This document shows, in pieces, positions 34,814 to 41,371 of a DNA stretch of 64,000 nt; position 1 is the first letter of the stretch, and each line of letters opens with the position of its first letter. Origin of the DNA: Bacteroidales bacterium. GTDB lineage: Bacteria > Bacteroidota > Bacteroidia > Bacteroidales > UBA932. Position numbers and translations under genes: made by a program. The notes below the pieces were generated by a model that did not search any database, had not been told where the DNA came from, and saw only the letters and a list, made by a program, of their open reading frames with translations. The DNA is taken from NCBI GenBank assembly GCA_016287075.1, contig JAEEVC010000001.1, positions 62,001 to 126,000 on the forward strand, in the 5' to 3' direction.

Positions 34814-36178
34814 ATGAAGCAGAAAAAGTACATGCTCCCGGAGAGTGAAATCCCGACCCATTTCTTCAACATCCAGGCGGTGATGCCCAACAAGCCCCTC
34901 CCGTTCCTCCACCCGGCGACCCGGCAGCCGCTGAAGCCCGAAGACCTCTATCCGATCTTCTGCAAGGCCTGCGCCGACCAGGAGCTCAACCAGACGGATG
35001 AATGGATCCCGATCCCCGAGCCCGTCCGCGAACAGTACGCCGCCTACCGCTGCACCCCGCTCGTCCGCGCCTATGAACTCGAGGCCGCCCTCGGCACGCC
35101 GGCCCATATCTATTTCAAGAACGAGAGCGTTTCGCCGGCCGGGAGCCACAAACTGAACTCCGCCATCGCGCAGGCGTATTATGCGAAGGAACAGGGGATT
35201 ACGAACCTGACCACCGAGACCGGCGCCGGCCAGTGGGGCGGTGCTTTGTCCTATGCGACGAAAAAGTTCGGCATCGACTGCGCCGTCTATATGGTGAAGG
35301 TGAGCTATGAGCAGAAGCCCTACCGCCGCTCCATCATGCAGACCTTCGGTGCGGCTATCACCCCGTCCCCGTCCATGTCGACCCGCGCCGGCAAGGACAT
35401 CATCACCCGGAATCCGAACGACCAGGGTTCGCTCGGCTGCGCCATTTCCGAAGCCATCGAACTGGCCGTCAGCACCCCGAACTGCAAGTATGCGCTGGGC
35501 TCCGTCCTCAACCACGTCTGCCTGCACCAGAGCATTATCGGCCTGGAGGCCGAGAAGCAGATGGCCCTGGCCGGCGAGTATCCGGACATCGTCATCGCCT
35601 GCTTCGGCGGCGGCTCCAACTTCTCCGGCATCGCCTATCCGTTCATGCGCCACAACATCCAGGACGGCAAGAAGACGCGTTTCATCGCGGCGGAGCCCTA
35701 TTCCTGCCCGAAACTGACCAGGGGCAAATTCGAATATGACTTCGGCGACGAGGCCGGCATGACCCCGCTCCTGCCGATGTACACCCTCGGCCATACCTTC
35801 AAGCCCGCCTCCATCCATGCCGGCGGCCTGCGTTACCACGGTGCCGGCGTCATCCTGTCCCAGCTGATGAAGGACGGCCTTATGGAAGCCGTGGACATCG
35901 AGCAGAAGGATTCTTTCGCGGCCGGCGTCCTGTTCGCCCGCACCGAAGGCATCATCCCCGCCCCGGAATCCTGCCACGCCATCGCCGCCACCATCAACGA
36001 GGCGCTCAAGTGCAAGGAAACCGGCGAGGCGAAGACCATCCTCTTCAACCTCTCCGGCCACGGTTTCGTGGACATGGCCGCCTACGACAGCTACTTCTCC
36101 GGCGAGATGCAGAACTACCACGTCTCCGACGAGGACCTCGCGAAGTTCATCAAGAGCGCGGACGCGCTGAACGCCTGA
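34814..36178 (+). CDS. trpB: Tryptophan synthase beta chain, TrpB2 type
   Basis: 454 residues from the ATG at 34814. The long N-terminal region and NESVSPAGSHKLNSA (PLP Lys in GSHK) are those of TrpB2, not the TrpA-coupled TrpB1. TETGAGQWGGALS holds the catalytic Glu region, and CFGGGSNFSGIAYP the phosphate loop. Makes Trp from Ser and indole. No trpA is near. Expression appears controlled by the leader-peptide attenuator upstream, which supports a true Trp-synthetic role. Confidence 0.95.
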   Translation: MKQKKYMLPESEIPTHFFNIQAVMPNKPLPFLHPATRQPLKPEDLYPIFCKACADQELNQTDEWIPIPEPVREQYAAYRCTPLVRAYELEAALGTPAHIYFKNESVSPAGSHKLNSAIAQAYYAKEQGITNLTTETGAGQWGGALSYATKKFGIDCAVYMVKVSYEQKPYRRSIMQTFGAAITPSPSMSTRAGKDIITRNPNDQGSLGCAISEAIELAVSTPNCKYALGSVLNHVCLHQSIIGLEAEKQMALAGEYPDIVIACFGGGSNFSGIAYPFMRHNIQDGKKTRFIAAEPYSCPKLTRGKFEYDFGDEAGMTPLLPMYTLGHTFKPASIHAGGLRYHGAGVILSQLMKDGLMEAVDIEQKDSFAAGVLFARTEGIIPAPESCHAIAATINEALKCKETGEAKTILFNLSGHGFVDMAAYDSYFSGEMQNYHVSDEDLAKFIKSADALNA

Positions 36179-36185
36179 CCGCGCC

Positions 36186-36360
36186 GCTCCGACGCTGCAG
36201 GACAAGGCTCCGGGCTCAGAAGAAATTCGCCCGGAGCCCTGTTCCTCCGCTTTTTCCGCTCCGGAATGGGCGTCTGCACACGCTCCGACGCTGCGGAACA
36301 GGGTTCAGACCTCAGAAGAAATACGGTCTGAACCCTGTTCCTCCGCTTTCTCCGCTCCGC
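36186..36360 (+). repeat. Two tandem 96-bp hairpin elements
   Basis: Both copies start GCTCCGACGCTGC (36186 and 36282). Copy 1 has stem GGCTCCGGGC/GCCCGGAGCC (36206-36215, 36229-36238); copy 2 has a perfect 17-base stem (36295-36311, 36325-36341; starts GGAACAGGGTTCAGACC). Both have the 13-base loop TCAGAAGAAATNC. Stems differ at many positions but stay complementary, as expected for a selected structure. Both are followed by CTCCGCTTTNTCCGCTCC. Could be an RNA element, a trpB transcript end or a REP-like mobile repeat. Confidence 0.65.
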
Positions 36361-36372
36361 GATGGCGTTCAG

Positions 36373-36498
36373 GTGCTGGAGGGCGTCAGTTCGTGGCGGC
36401 TAACTGTCTGACTGTGAGCGAAATCGTGATTTCTTCGGACGGAAAAACGTGCCGAAAGTTTGCATAAAGCGCTAATATCCAGCACTTTAGCCGCCACG
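36373..36498. repeat. Crossed inverted repeats
   Basis: GTGCTGGA (36373-36380) pairs with TCCAGCAC (36478-36485), and CGTGGCGGCTAA (36392-36403) pairs with TTAGCCGCCACG (36487-36498). The order a-b-a'-b' cannot form two nested hairpins; it would give a pseudoknot or alternative folds. The gene-free stretch 36179-36532 holds this and the tandem hairpins. Confidence 0.5.
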
Positions 36499-36532
36499 TG
36501 TTTTCAGAGCCAGGCGCCAGGCAGCAAGCCCT

Positions 36533-37051
36533 TTACAGCCGAATGCCCATACCGACGGTCGGCATCCAGAGGTTGCCCCCGGTCTGCCAGTCGCGGCGGA
36601 GTGCGACGCCCGCCTGGCAGAAGAGGTCGCCTTTGGCCGCGTGGAATCCCAGGCGGAAACTGATGTGATGCTGCTGGTAGTTCATCTCCATTTTCTGGAG
36701 GGTCGTACTCCACGAATAGGTGGCGTCCCAGAAGTACCCGTTTTTGTATTCCTGTCCGTATCCGGCACCCGCGCCGATCAGGGTCTGAACCTGGAAGTTC
36801 TTGGTTGTCTGCGTGTTGTACATGTCGATATTGACATCGAACGGCATAAACAGGATCCAATGACCCCCGAACCGGACGCCAGGCGCCACCCGGACAGTGG
36901 AAACATTCATATCCTTGCCGGCCCACCGTGCCGTGGCTCCTTCGACGGCTAACGTGTTATATAACTGCGCGGTTTTCTGCTGCGCGGCGGCATCAAACCC
37001 GAAGGACACGAGCAGGGTAAAAAGAAGCACGGATGAGATGGTGTATTTCAT
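36533..37051 (-). CDS. DUF3575-like outer-membrane protein
   Basis: 172 residues with signal peptide (cleavage near AAAQ). Beta-strand pattern and phrases such as RVAPGVRFGGHWILFMPFDVNIDMYN and HHISFRLGFHAAKGDLFCQAGVALRR resemble DUF3575 barrels of Bacteroidetes, which often travel with fimbriae-like genes. It ends GMGIRL rather than Phe. Last gene of a three-gene minus-strand operon; overlaps the upstream small membrane protein by four bases. Confidence 0.72.
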   Translation of the reverse strand: MKYTISSVLLFTLLVSFGFDAAAQQKTAQLYNTLAVEGATARWAGKDMNVSTVRVAPGVRFGGHWILFMPFDVNIDMYNTQTTKNFQVQTLIGAGAGYGQEYKNGYFWDATYSWSTTLQKMEMNYQQHHISFRLGFHAAKGDLFCQAGVALRRDWQTGGNLWMPTVGMGIRL

Positions 37052-37236
37052 TTACGGTTCTGGATTAAATCTATGATAGATGACAATATCAAGCCAATGC
37101 AAAATGACACGCCCAATACCAATAGGCATTCATGCATGTTGAATCGGGATGATAATACCATTGTCAATCCATAAGCCACTGTCGTGATGACTGTGAACTG
37201 GATGACACGATAACAAAACTTTTTGATTCGGCTCAT
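37048..37236 (-). CDS. 62-residue membrane protein
   Basis: Two hydrophobic helices (about residues 12-28 and 36-56) with a Lys/Arg-rich start (MSRIKKFCYR) and basic end (DLIQNRK), suggesting both termini in the cytoplasm. Two bases after the upstream lipoprotein stop, and its stop overlaps the barrel gene. Unknown; size and position would also fit an immunity-type or assembly protein, but nothing proves it. Confidence 0.6.
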   Translation of the reverse strand: MSRIKKFCYRVIQFTVITTVAYGLTMVLSSRFNMHECLLVLGVSFCIGLILSSIIDLIQNRK

Positions 37237-37238
37237 AC

Positions 37239-37964
37239 TTAATCACAGTTAGTCCATTCGACCGGTTCTGTCGGGTCATAATTATCCACGGCAGCTGACC
37301 ATGCATTTGAGACTGCCAGCATAAACCATGCCGATGGACCTGAGAACGAAAACAGGATTGACAGGGCTCCACCTAATGAATCAGCACAGTATGCAGTTTT
37401 ATTTATTTTTCCGGAGGGTTCGATTTTTTTCCAATAGTCTTTGGATGTAACACCAATAGAATAAAAGGCTTCAATGATCTCTTTATCAATTTCATCTGAA
37501 ATCATTGAAATGTCTGGTTGTATGAGAAAATCAGTCTCAATCAGTTGCTTCAAACATTGAGCGCAGGACTTGGAAAAACTACTGTCAATGATGTTATTAA
37601 TCTGCTTCATTGAGTCGTTGTTGCTGTCCAGAAGTCCAAATATAAATGGGCTGACAGATTCTGTCATCTTGCTTTTTTGATCTGTGGTTACCCTATAATT
37701 AATGTCGTTAGACAACAAGACATCCTCTGTGCAATCGGAAACCCTGTCGACAAAGATATGTATGGGAGGATTGACAGACAGTTCTCCAGATCTTGTCATA
37801 AGTTTTATATTATCCATAACACGATTGTGGAAGAAACAAATAGAGTCCATGTGAGAGATTAAAACGGGATCAGAAGCCGATGATAGTTCATCGTTGGATT
37901 CAGGAGATTTTATGCATGCCGCTATAGCAAAAATAACGAGAACGGCGGTGACGATTTGTTTCAT
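37239..37964 (-). CDS. Unknown lipoprotein of the accessory island
   Basis: 241 residues with a lipoprotein signal (VIFAIAAC). The middle is alpha-helical and polar with Cys pairs (KSCAQCLK). Near the C-terminus is a small-residue-rich hydrophobic helix (LGGALSILFSFSGPSAWFMLAVSNAW) between Cys in AYCADS and a final NCD. Base composition is clearly AT-richer than the flanking chromosome. Heads the operon divergent from the TPR-HTH regulator, with TCTTACA-type boxes in between. No family recognised. Confidence 0.6.
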   Translation of the reverse strand: MKQIVTAVLVIFAIAACIKSPESNDELSSASDPVLISHMDSICFFHNRVMDNIKLMTRSGELSVNPPIHIFVDRVSDCTEDVLLSNDINYRVTTDQKSKMTESVSPFIFGLLDSNNDSMKQINNIIDSSFSKSCAQCLKQLIETDFLIQPDISMISDEIDKEIIEAFYSIGVTSKDYWKKIEPSGKINKTAYCADSLGGALSILFSFSGPSAWFMLAVSNAWSAAVDNYDPTEPVEWTNCD

Positions 37965-38022
37965 AAAAAGAGTATAATAACAGTTTTACGGTTACAATTT
38001 CATCATTATTCTTTGATTGTTT

Positions 38023-38133
38023 ATCTTACAATTGTTGTTAAAAGTACTTGATAGTCAGTTTGTTCTGAATTGTAAGATTTACATGGGGGGAAACCGCATG
38101 CCATCGCTGCAGGAAGGGGGGCGTGTAAGATTG
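38023..38133. promoter_or_regulatory. TCTTACA boxes between lipoprotein and regulator genes
   Basis: ATCTTACAATT (38023-38033) and AATTGTAAGAT (38068-38078) form a perfect 11-base inverted repeat; TGTAAGATTG recurs at 38124-38133. Further copies lie after the regulator gene at 39873-39879 and 39925-39934. Likely binding sites, most simply for the regulator encoded here. Confidence 0.5.
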
Positions 38134-38146
38134 TTTGTGGTATTCG

Positions 38147-38177
38147 TTTGAACTGAGGAAGACTTTTTTTATTTTTG
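38147..38177 (+). promoter_or_regulatory. Promoter of the TPR-HTH regulator
   Basis: TTTG at 38147-38150, 19-bp spacer, TATTTTTG at 38170-38177; the ATG follows after six bases, so the mRNA is nearly leaderless. Confidence 0.65.
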
Positions 38178-38183
38178 TACTAT

Positions 38184-39872
38184 ATGAAAACTGGTACCAC
38201 AATTCTGCTTTCGACATTCCTCTTGTTTGTCTCCTGCTCGGGCATATTTCCTTCGGACCGGAAGTTCCATGACGCATGGGAGTTGATGGACTCGCGGCCG
38301 GATTCTGTTCTTGCAATGATGGAGCAGATTCCTTATAAGGCGCTGTTCACCCCTCGCATGAAAGGGGACCATGCTTTGTTATTGTCTCTGGCGCGTTATC
38401 GTTGCTATGTCCCGGCCTCGGAGGATTCGACCGCGCGTGTTGCCGTGGACTATTATCGTTTCCATAAGCCGGAGAAGCAGAGGATGCTGGCGTGGTTCTG
38501 CCTGGGACTTGCGCAGAAGGATATGGGAAATGATGCGGCGGCTATTGTGAATCTGCGAACCTCGGAGGATCTTGCATCGCAATTGGGAGAGCATCATTAT
38601 CTCGGCCTGATTACGCGTGAGATAGCAGAACTATATGAAAGGAACGATGATTTCTTTCACGCGGGGGAGGCTCTGATTCGTTCCATCGATGCTTTTGAAC
38701 AGGCCGGGGACCCACCGCTTTATGCGAATTGTTCCCGATTGATGCTGGCGGTTGATTATATGGGGCAGTTGGAAAACGAGAAAGCCGATAGTTTGTTCCA
38801 GTATTTGATGGAGGTTTTTTCGGAGGAACCGTTGTATCTTTCAGAGGTGTTCCGCATATGTGCAAGAATGGAGAGGCGAAAACAGGGCTGTTCTCCAGAT
38901 AACATGCTCGAGTTTTTTAGAAAGGCGAGAGATTTATCGGGAGATCATTTTACCACGAATGATTACGGGAATGCCGCTTACGCATTTTCACTTTTTGGTG
39001 AGAAAGATTCAGTTGCCTATTACCTGGATTTGGCACGATCTCATCAAAAAACTGATGTTGATACAGCGCAGTATCTTTACAGCCTTTATCTGATTAATAA
39101 GCATGAAGCGAAAAGAGATTTGCCGGATGCTTACCTGGAACAGACCCTGGATATTCAGAATGAGCGGGTCTTAAAAAAGATGCGTCAGTCGTTATCTTTC
39201 TCACAAGCGGAGCATTACCGACAGGAATCATTGTTTCAGGAGGGTCGTATTACAAAACTCAGGAGTTTGTTTTTATATGGTACGACTGTCATTGTTTTGC
39301 TGATTCTGCTTTTTGCGGAAAGAATCAGGCGACAAGCACTTTTGAGAAAAAAGGATCTTGAAACGATTGCTGGAGTCGAGAGCCAGTTAATGGAATTGCA
39401 AAAGAGCAATACCAATATCGCTCAGACCGTATTTGAATTAGTCTCTGGAAAGCTGGAAACGGTCAAGATGCTTTCGGAACAATACGATGCGTTGGACTCT
39501 ATCCGACAGGACAATGCAGATGATATCATTCGTTTGCGCTCTGCAGATATGATTTTGGATGAATATGCGAAGGCTTTGGATTTGCTACGGAAAAACGACA
39601 GTTATCTGGATGGTCTTGAGCAGGCGTTGAATCTATATAAGGACGGAATACTCTATAAACTTCATTCTCGTTATGGCAAGGGGATGGATGACTTGGACTA
39701 TAAGCTCCTGATTCTGTTTTTCTCCGGTTTGCCAGTCAAAACGATCAGTTATCTGACCGGGATGGACTCCGGAACGGTTTATACCCGTCGTACGCGCTAT
39801 AAAAACCGCTTTGAAAAACTGGACTCTCCGGAGGGTCAGTTCTTCATAGATAACCTTGGTTACAAAGAATAG
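38184..39872 (+). CDS. Membrane-bound TPR regulator with C-terminal HTH
   Basis: 562 residues from the ATG at 38184. A lipoprotein-like or signal-anchor N-terminus (STFLLFVSCSG) is followed by helical TPR-type repeats to about residue 350, one membrane helix (LFLYGTTVIVLLILLFAERI), a cytoplasmic coiled coil and a C-terminal helix-turn-helix (LLILFFSGLPVKTISYLTGMDSGTVYTRRTRYKNRFEKL). This matches Bacteroidetes one-component regulators that sense outside and bind DNA inside. Flanked by repeated TCTTACA boxes. Confidence 0.78.
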   Translation: MKTGTTILLSTFLLFVSCSGIFPSDRKFHDAWELMDSRPDSVLAMMEQIPYKALFTPRMKGDHALLLSLARYRCYVPASEDSTARVAVDYYRFHKPEKQRMLAWFCLGLAQKDMGNDAAAIVNLRTSEDLASQLGEHHYLGLITREIAELYERNDDFFHAGEALIRSIDAFEQAGDPPLYANCSRLMLAVDYMGQLENEKADSLFQYLMEVFSEEPLYLSEVFRICARMERRKQGCSPDNMLEFFRKARDLSGDHFTTNDYGNAAYAFSLFGEKDSVAYYLDLARSHQKTDVDTAQYLYSLYLINKHEAKRDLPDAYLEQTLDIQNERVLKKMRQSLSFSQAEHYRQESLFQEGRITKLRSLFLYGTTVIVLLILLFAERIRRQALLRKKDLETIAGVESQLMELQKSNTNIAQTVFELVSGKLETVKMLSEQYDALDSIRQDNADDIIRLRSADMILDEYAKALDLLRKNDSYLDGLEQALNLYKDGILYKLHSRYGKGMDDLDYKLLILFFSGLPVKTISYLTGMDSGTVYTRRTRYKNRFEKLDSPEGQFFIDNLGYKE

Positions 39873-39878
39873 TCTTAC

Positions 39879-39915
39879 ATGCCCCCGTTTCTTTGCGATT
39901 CGGGGGCATCTTTTG
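39879..39915 (+). terminator. Terminator after the regulator gene
   Basis: ATGCCCCCG (39879-39887) and CGGGGGCAT (39901-39909) form nine pairs around a 13-base loop, followed by CTTTT. Confidence 0.75.
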
Positions 39916-39924
39916 GCCCTGTAA

Positions 39925-39934
39925 ATCTTACATT
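39925..39934. promoter_or_regulatory. TCTTACA box before the small secreted protein gene
   Basis: ATCTTACATT, same core as the boxes at 38.0-38.1 kb; followed by the short palindrome TTACATTTTGTAA. Confidence 0.4.
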
Positions 39935-39975
39935 TTGTAAACAACTGATAATCAACAATCTACAAATGTGGTTGT

Positions 39976-40034
39976 AATAAGATGGTTTTGGCTTGATTGC
40001 CGAACTTCAAGCCGAAAACCCAATCCATCTTATT
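39976..40034 (+). promoter_or_regulatory. Long hairpin ending at a start codon
   Basis: AATAAGATGG (39976-39985) pairs perfectly with CCATCTTATT (40025-40034); inside, TTTTGGCTTGA (39986-39996) pairs with TCAAGCC-G-AAAA (40007-40018), with a nine-base loop. The ATG at 40035 directly follows, so in mRNA the stem would cover the ribosome landing site. Could instead be a DNA operator. Confidence 0.6.
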
Positions 40035-40301
40035 ATGAAAAAGTGCATTTGTATTCTTGCGGCAATCCTGTTTGCCGGTGTGTCGTTTGCTTCAAATGAA
40101 CCTGAACCAGTTATTACCAGTGATCATGGTACTCCTATTCTGAAGCCTCGGAATGAGGAGCGATGGCCTCTGATCCTGAGTTGGTTTTGGAATCTATTCA
40201 ACACTTCCGAGACCTCCTCATCCTATTATGAGGATGATGAGTGTTTCTACATCTGTTGGGGTGATATGCTATTCCTGCCCGAAGTGGACTGGGAAGAGTA
40301 G
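40035..40301 (+). CDS. Small secreted protein, 88 residues
   Basis: Signal peptide MKKCICILAAILFAGVSFAS, then a mature part of about 68 residues rich in Trp and acidic residues (EERWPLILSWFWNLFN; DDECFYICWGDMLFLPEVDWEE), with two Cys that could form a disulfide. No family recognised. Directly after the TPR-HTH regulator and behind a long hairpin, so likely under its control. A secreted peptide signal or effector is possible but unproven. Confidence 0.6.
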   Translation: MKKCICILAAILFAGVSFASNEPEPVITSDHGTPILKPRNEERWPLILSWFWNLFNTSETSSSYYEDDECFYICWGDMLFLPEVDWEE

Positions 40302-40420
40302 TCCGGATGCCTATGTAATAAACCATTCCGCGACGGAGGGTTTTTCGCAGCGTGGGGCAACTATAACCATTGAAATAACTGTGGCGGGAAGTTGTTATAG
40401 TGTCTTTTTGTAAAATAGTG

Positions 40421-40428
40421 TATTTTTG
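40421..40428 (+). promoter_or_regulatory. -7 box of the frameshifted lipoprotein gene
   Basis: TATTTTTG, 22 bp before the ATG at 40451; no good -33 element at the right distance. Confidence 0.4.
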
Positions 40429-40450
40429 TACAAACAATGGTGTCCTGCGT

Positions 40451-40844
40451 ATGAAACGAGTGGTTTTCTTTCTAATGGTCTTATTCGCATTTTCCTGCGA
40501 TGTGGCGCCACAGATTGAAATCAATCCCGAGCAATATGAATTGTCATCCGTCGGCGGGGAGGTTGTATTCACGGCGACGGCAGATGGCATCATTGACATA
40601 GAATGGTCTCGCGGATCCTCAGATCCGGAGGAGCCGGAAAGAAAGGATGACGGTAAAGTTTTTGGTTTTGGATGGCGGATGGTATCAGATCCAATGGGAT
40701 TGCGAACGCCCGAGAAAGATACTTGTTTCTGTTTCAGAGAACACAACGTCTGAGCAGCGCAAGGTAAGCTTCGGTTGTGCCCATTATCTGGGCGGCTATA
40801 TCTCCTTCCATTCCGTGATCCAGAAGGGGCGCGTGGGGGAATGA
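40451..40844 (+). pseudogene. Frameshifted small lipoprotein with BACON/Ig-like domain
   Basis: Frame 1 from 40451 gives a lipoprotein signal (MKRVVFFLMVLFAFSC) and EINPEQYELSSVGGEVVFTA, then drifts and stops at 40753. The +1 frame entering near 40650-40680 continues the fold: GGWYQIQWDCERP, ILVSVSENTTSEQRKVSFG and SFHSVIQKGRVGE, stopping at 40844. Together they form one BACON-like sandwich ending in the usual Q-x-G. The break is in a T/G-run (GTTTTTGGTTTTGG). Either a pseudogene, a phase-variable tract or a sequencing error. Confidence 0.6.
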
Positions 40845-40912
40845 GCGGTGCCAGGGCCGTTACGTGTCGCAGTATCGCCCGGCGCGCCGGATCGTAACCA
40901 TGGTTTACGAAT

Positions 40913-40972
40913 AGGCCGAAAAACGTAAAGATTGCCTGCCGGATGGACGGCGACGCTTACGTTTTCCGGCCT
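40913..40972. repeat. 16-base inverted repeat
   Basis: AGGCCGAAAAACGTAA (40913-40928) and TTACGTTTTCCGGCCT (40957-40972) pair at 15 of 16 positions. Lies in the 0.5-kb gene-free stretch after the frameshifted gene; may be a terminator (TTTCT follows) or mobile palindrome. An imperfect palindrome around CCATGG lies just upstream near 40900. Confidence 0.5.
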
Positions 40973-41083
40973 TTCTGTAAACATTGATTACTGCAGAGGA
41001 AGACGCCAGGCACAATGCCATCGGTTATTGCGCTTTTCGCGGTCCCCTTGGAAAACGCCAGGCGCAGTGGGGGCACTTATTGA

Positions 41084-41224
41084 GAGCGCGGACGCCCTGA
41101 ACGCCTGACCGCGCCGCGCGGCGCCGCCTACGGCCTTTCGGACGAATTCATCACGACCGTCTTCACGGCCATCCACGAGGAGTCCGTCCGCAAGCAGAAC
41201 GAAATCCTCTCCCAACCGCTTTGA
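41084..41224 (+). pseudogene. Chimeric scar: trpB tail joined to DAHP synthase/chorismate mutase tail
   Basis: 41084-41117 matches the last codons of trpB plus seven bases after its stop (36154-36187) with one difference, including ALNA-stop. From 41119 the sequence matches the 3' end of the DAHP synthase/chorismate mutase gene, coding GAAYGLSDEFITTVFTAIHE and then ESVRKQNEIL, ending in a different tail SQPL-stop; only a handful of mostly third-position changes. The junction lies in GCGCCGCGCGGCGCCGCC, a microhomology. No start codon or gene body. Confidence 0.75.
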
Positions 41225-41275
41225 CACGGGGAAAGGGCATTGAACGTGCTACGGGGCACGTTGTCGTGTCAATGC
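41221..41275. repeat. Alternative-stem hairpin
   Basis: GCATTG/CAATGC (41237-41242, 41270-41275) and AACGTGC/GCACGTT (41243-41249, 41256-41262) form a compound stem; TTGACACG (41221-41228) can also pair with CGTGTCAA (41265-41272). No T-run. Nothing else was seen up to the phosphoesterase gene end at 41372. Confidence 0.35.
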
Positions 41276-41371
41276 GTTAAGGTACAGATTGCTTATAGCG
41301 CCGCGGGTAGGGGAGCGCCGGCGTAGAGTGTCGGAAGGTACCTCGGTCCGGGGTGTTTATTGCGACCAAGC

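Noticed and set aside
41120..41224. Short stand-alone chorismate mutase fragment gene
   Set aside because: About 34 codons matching only the last part of the enzyme, with no start, no active-site residues and a chimeric upstream; treated as a scar.
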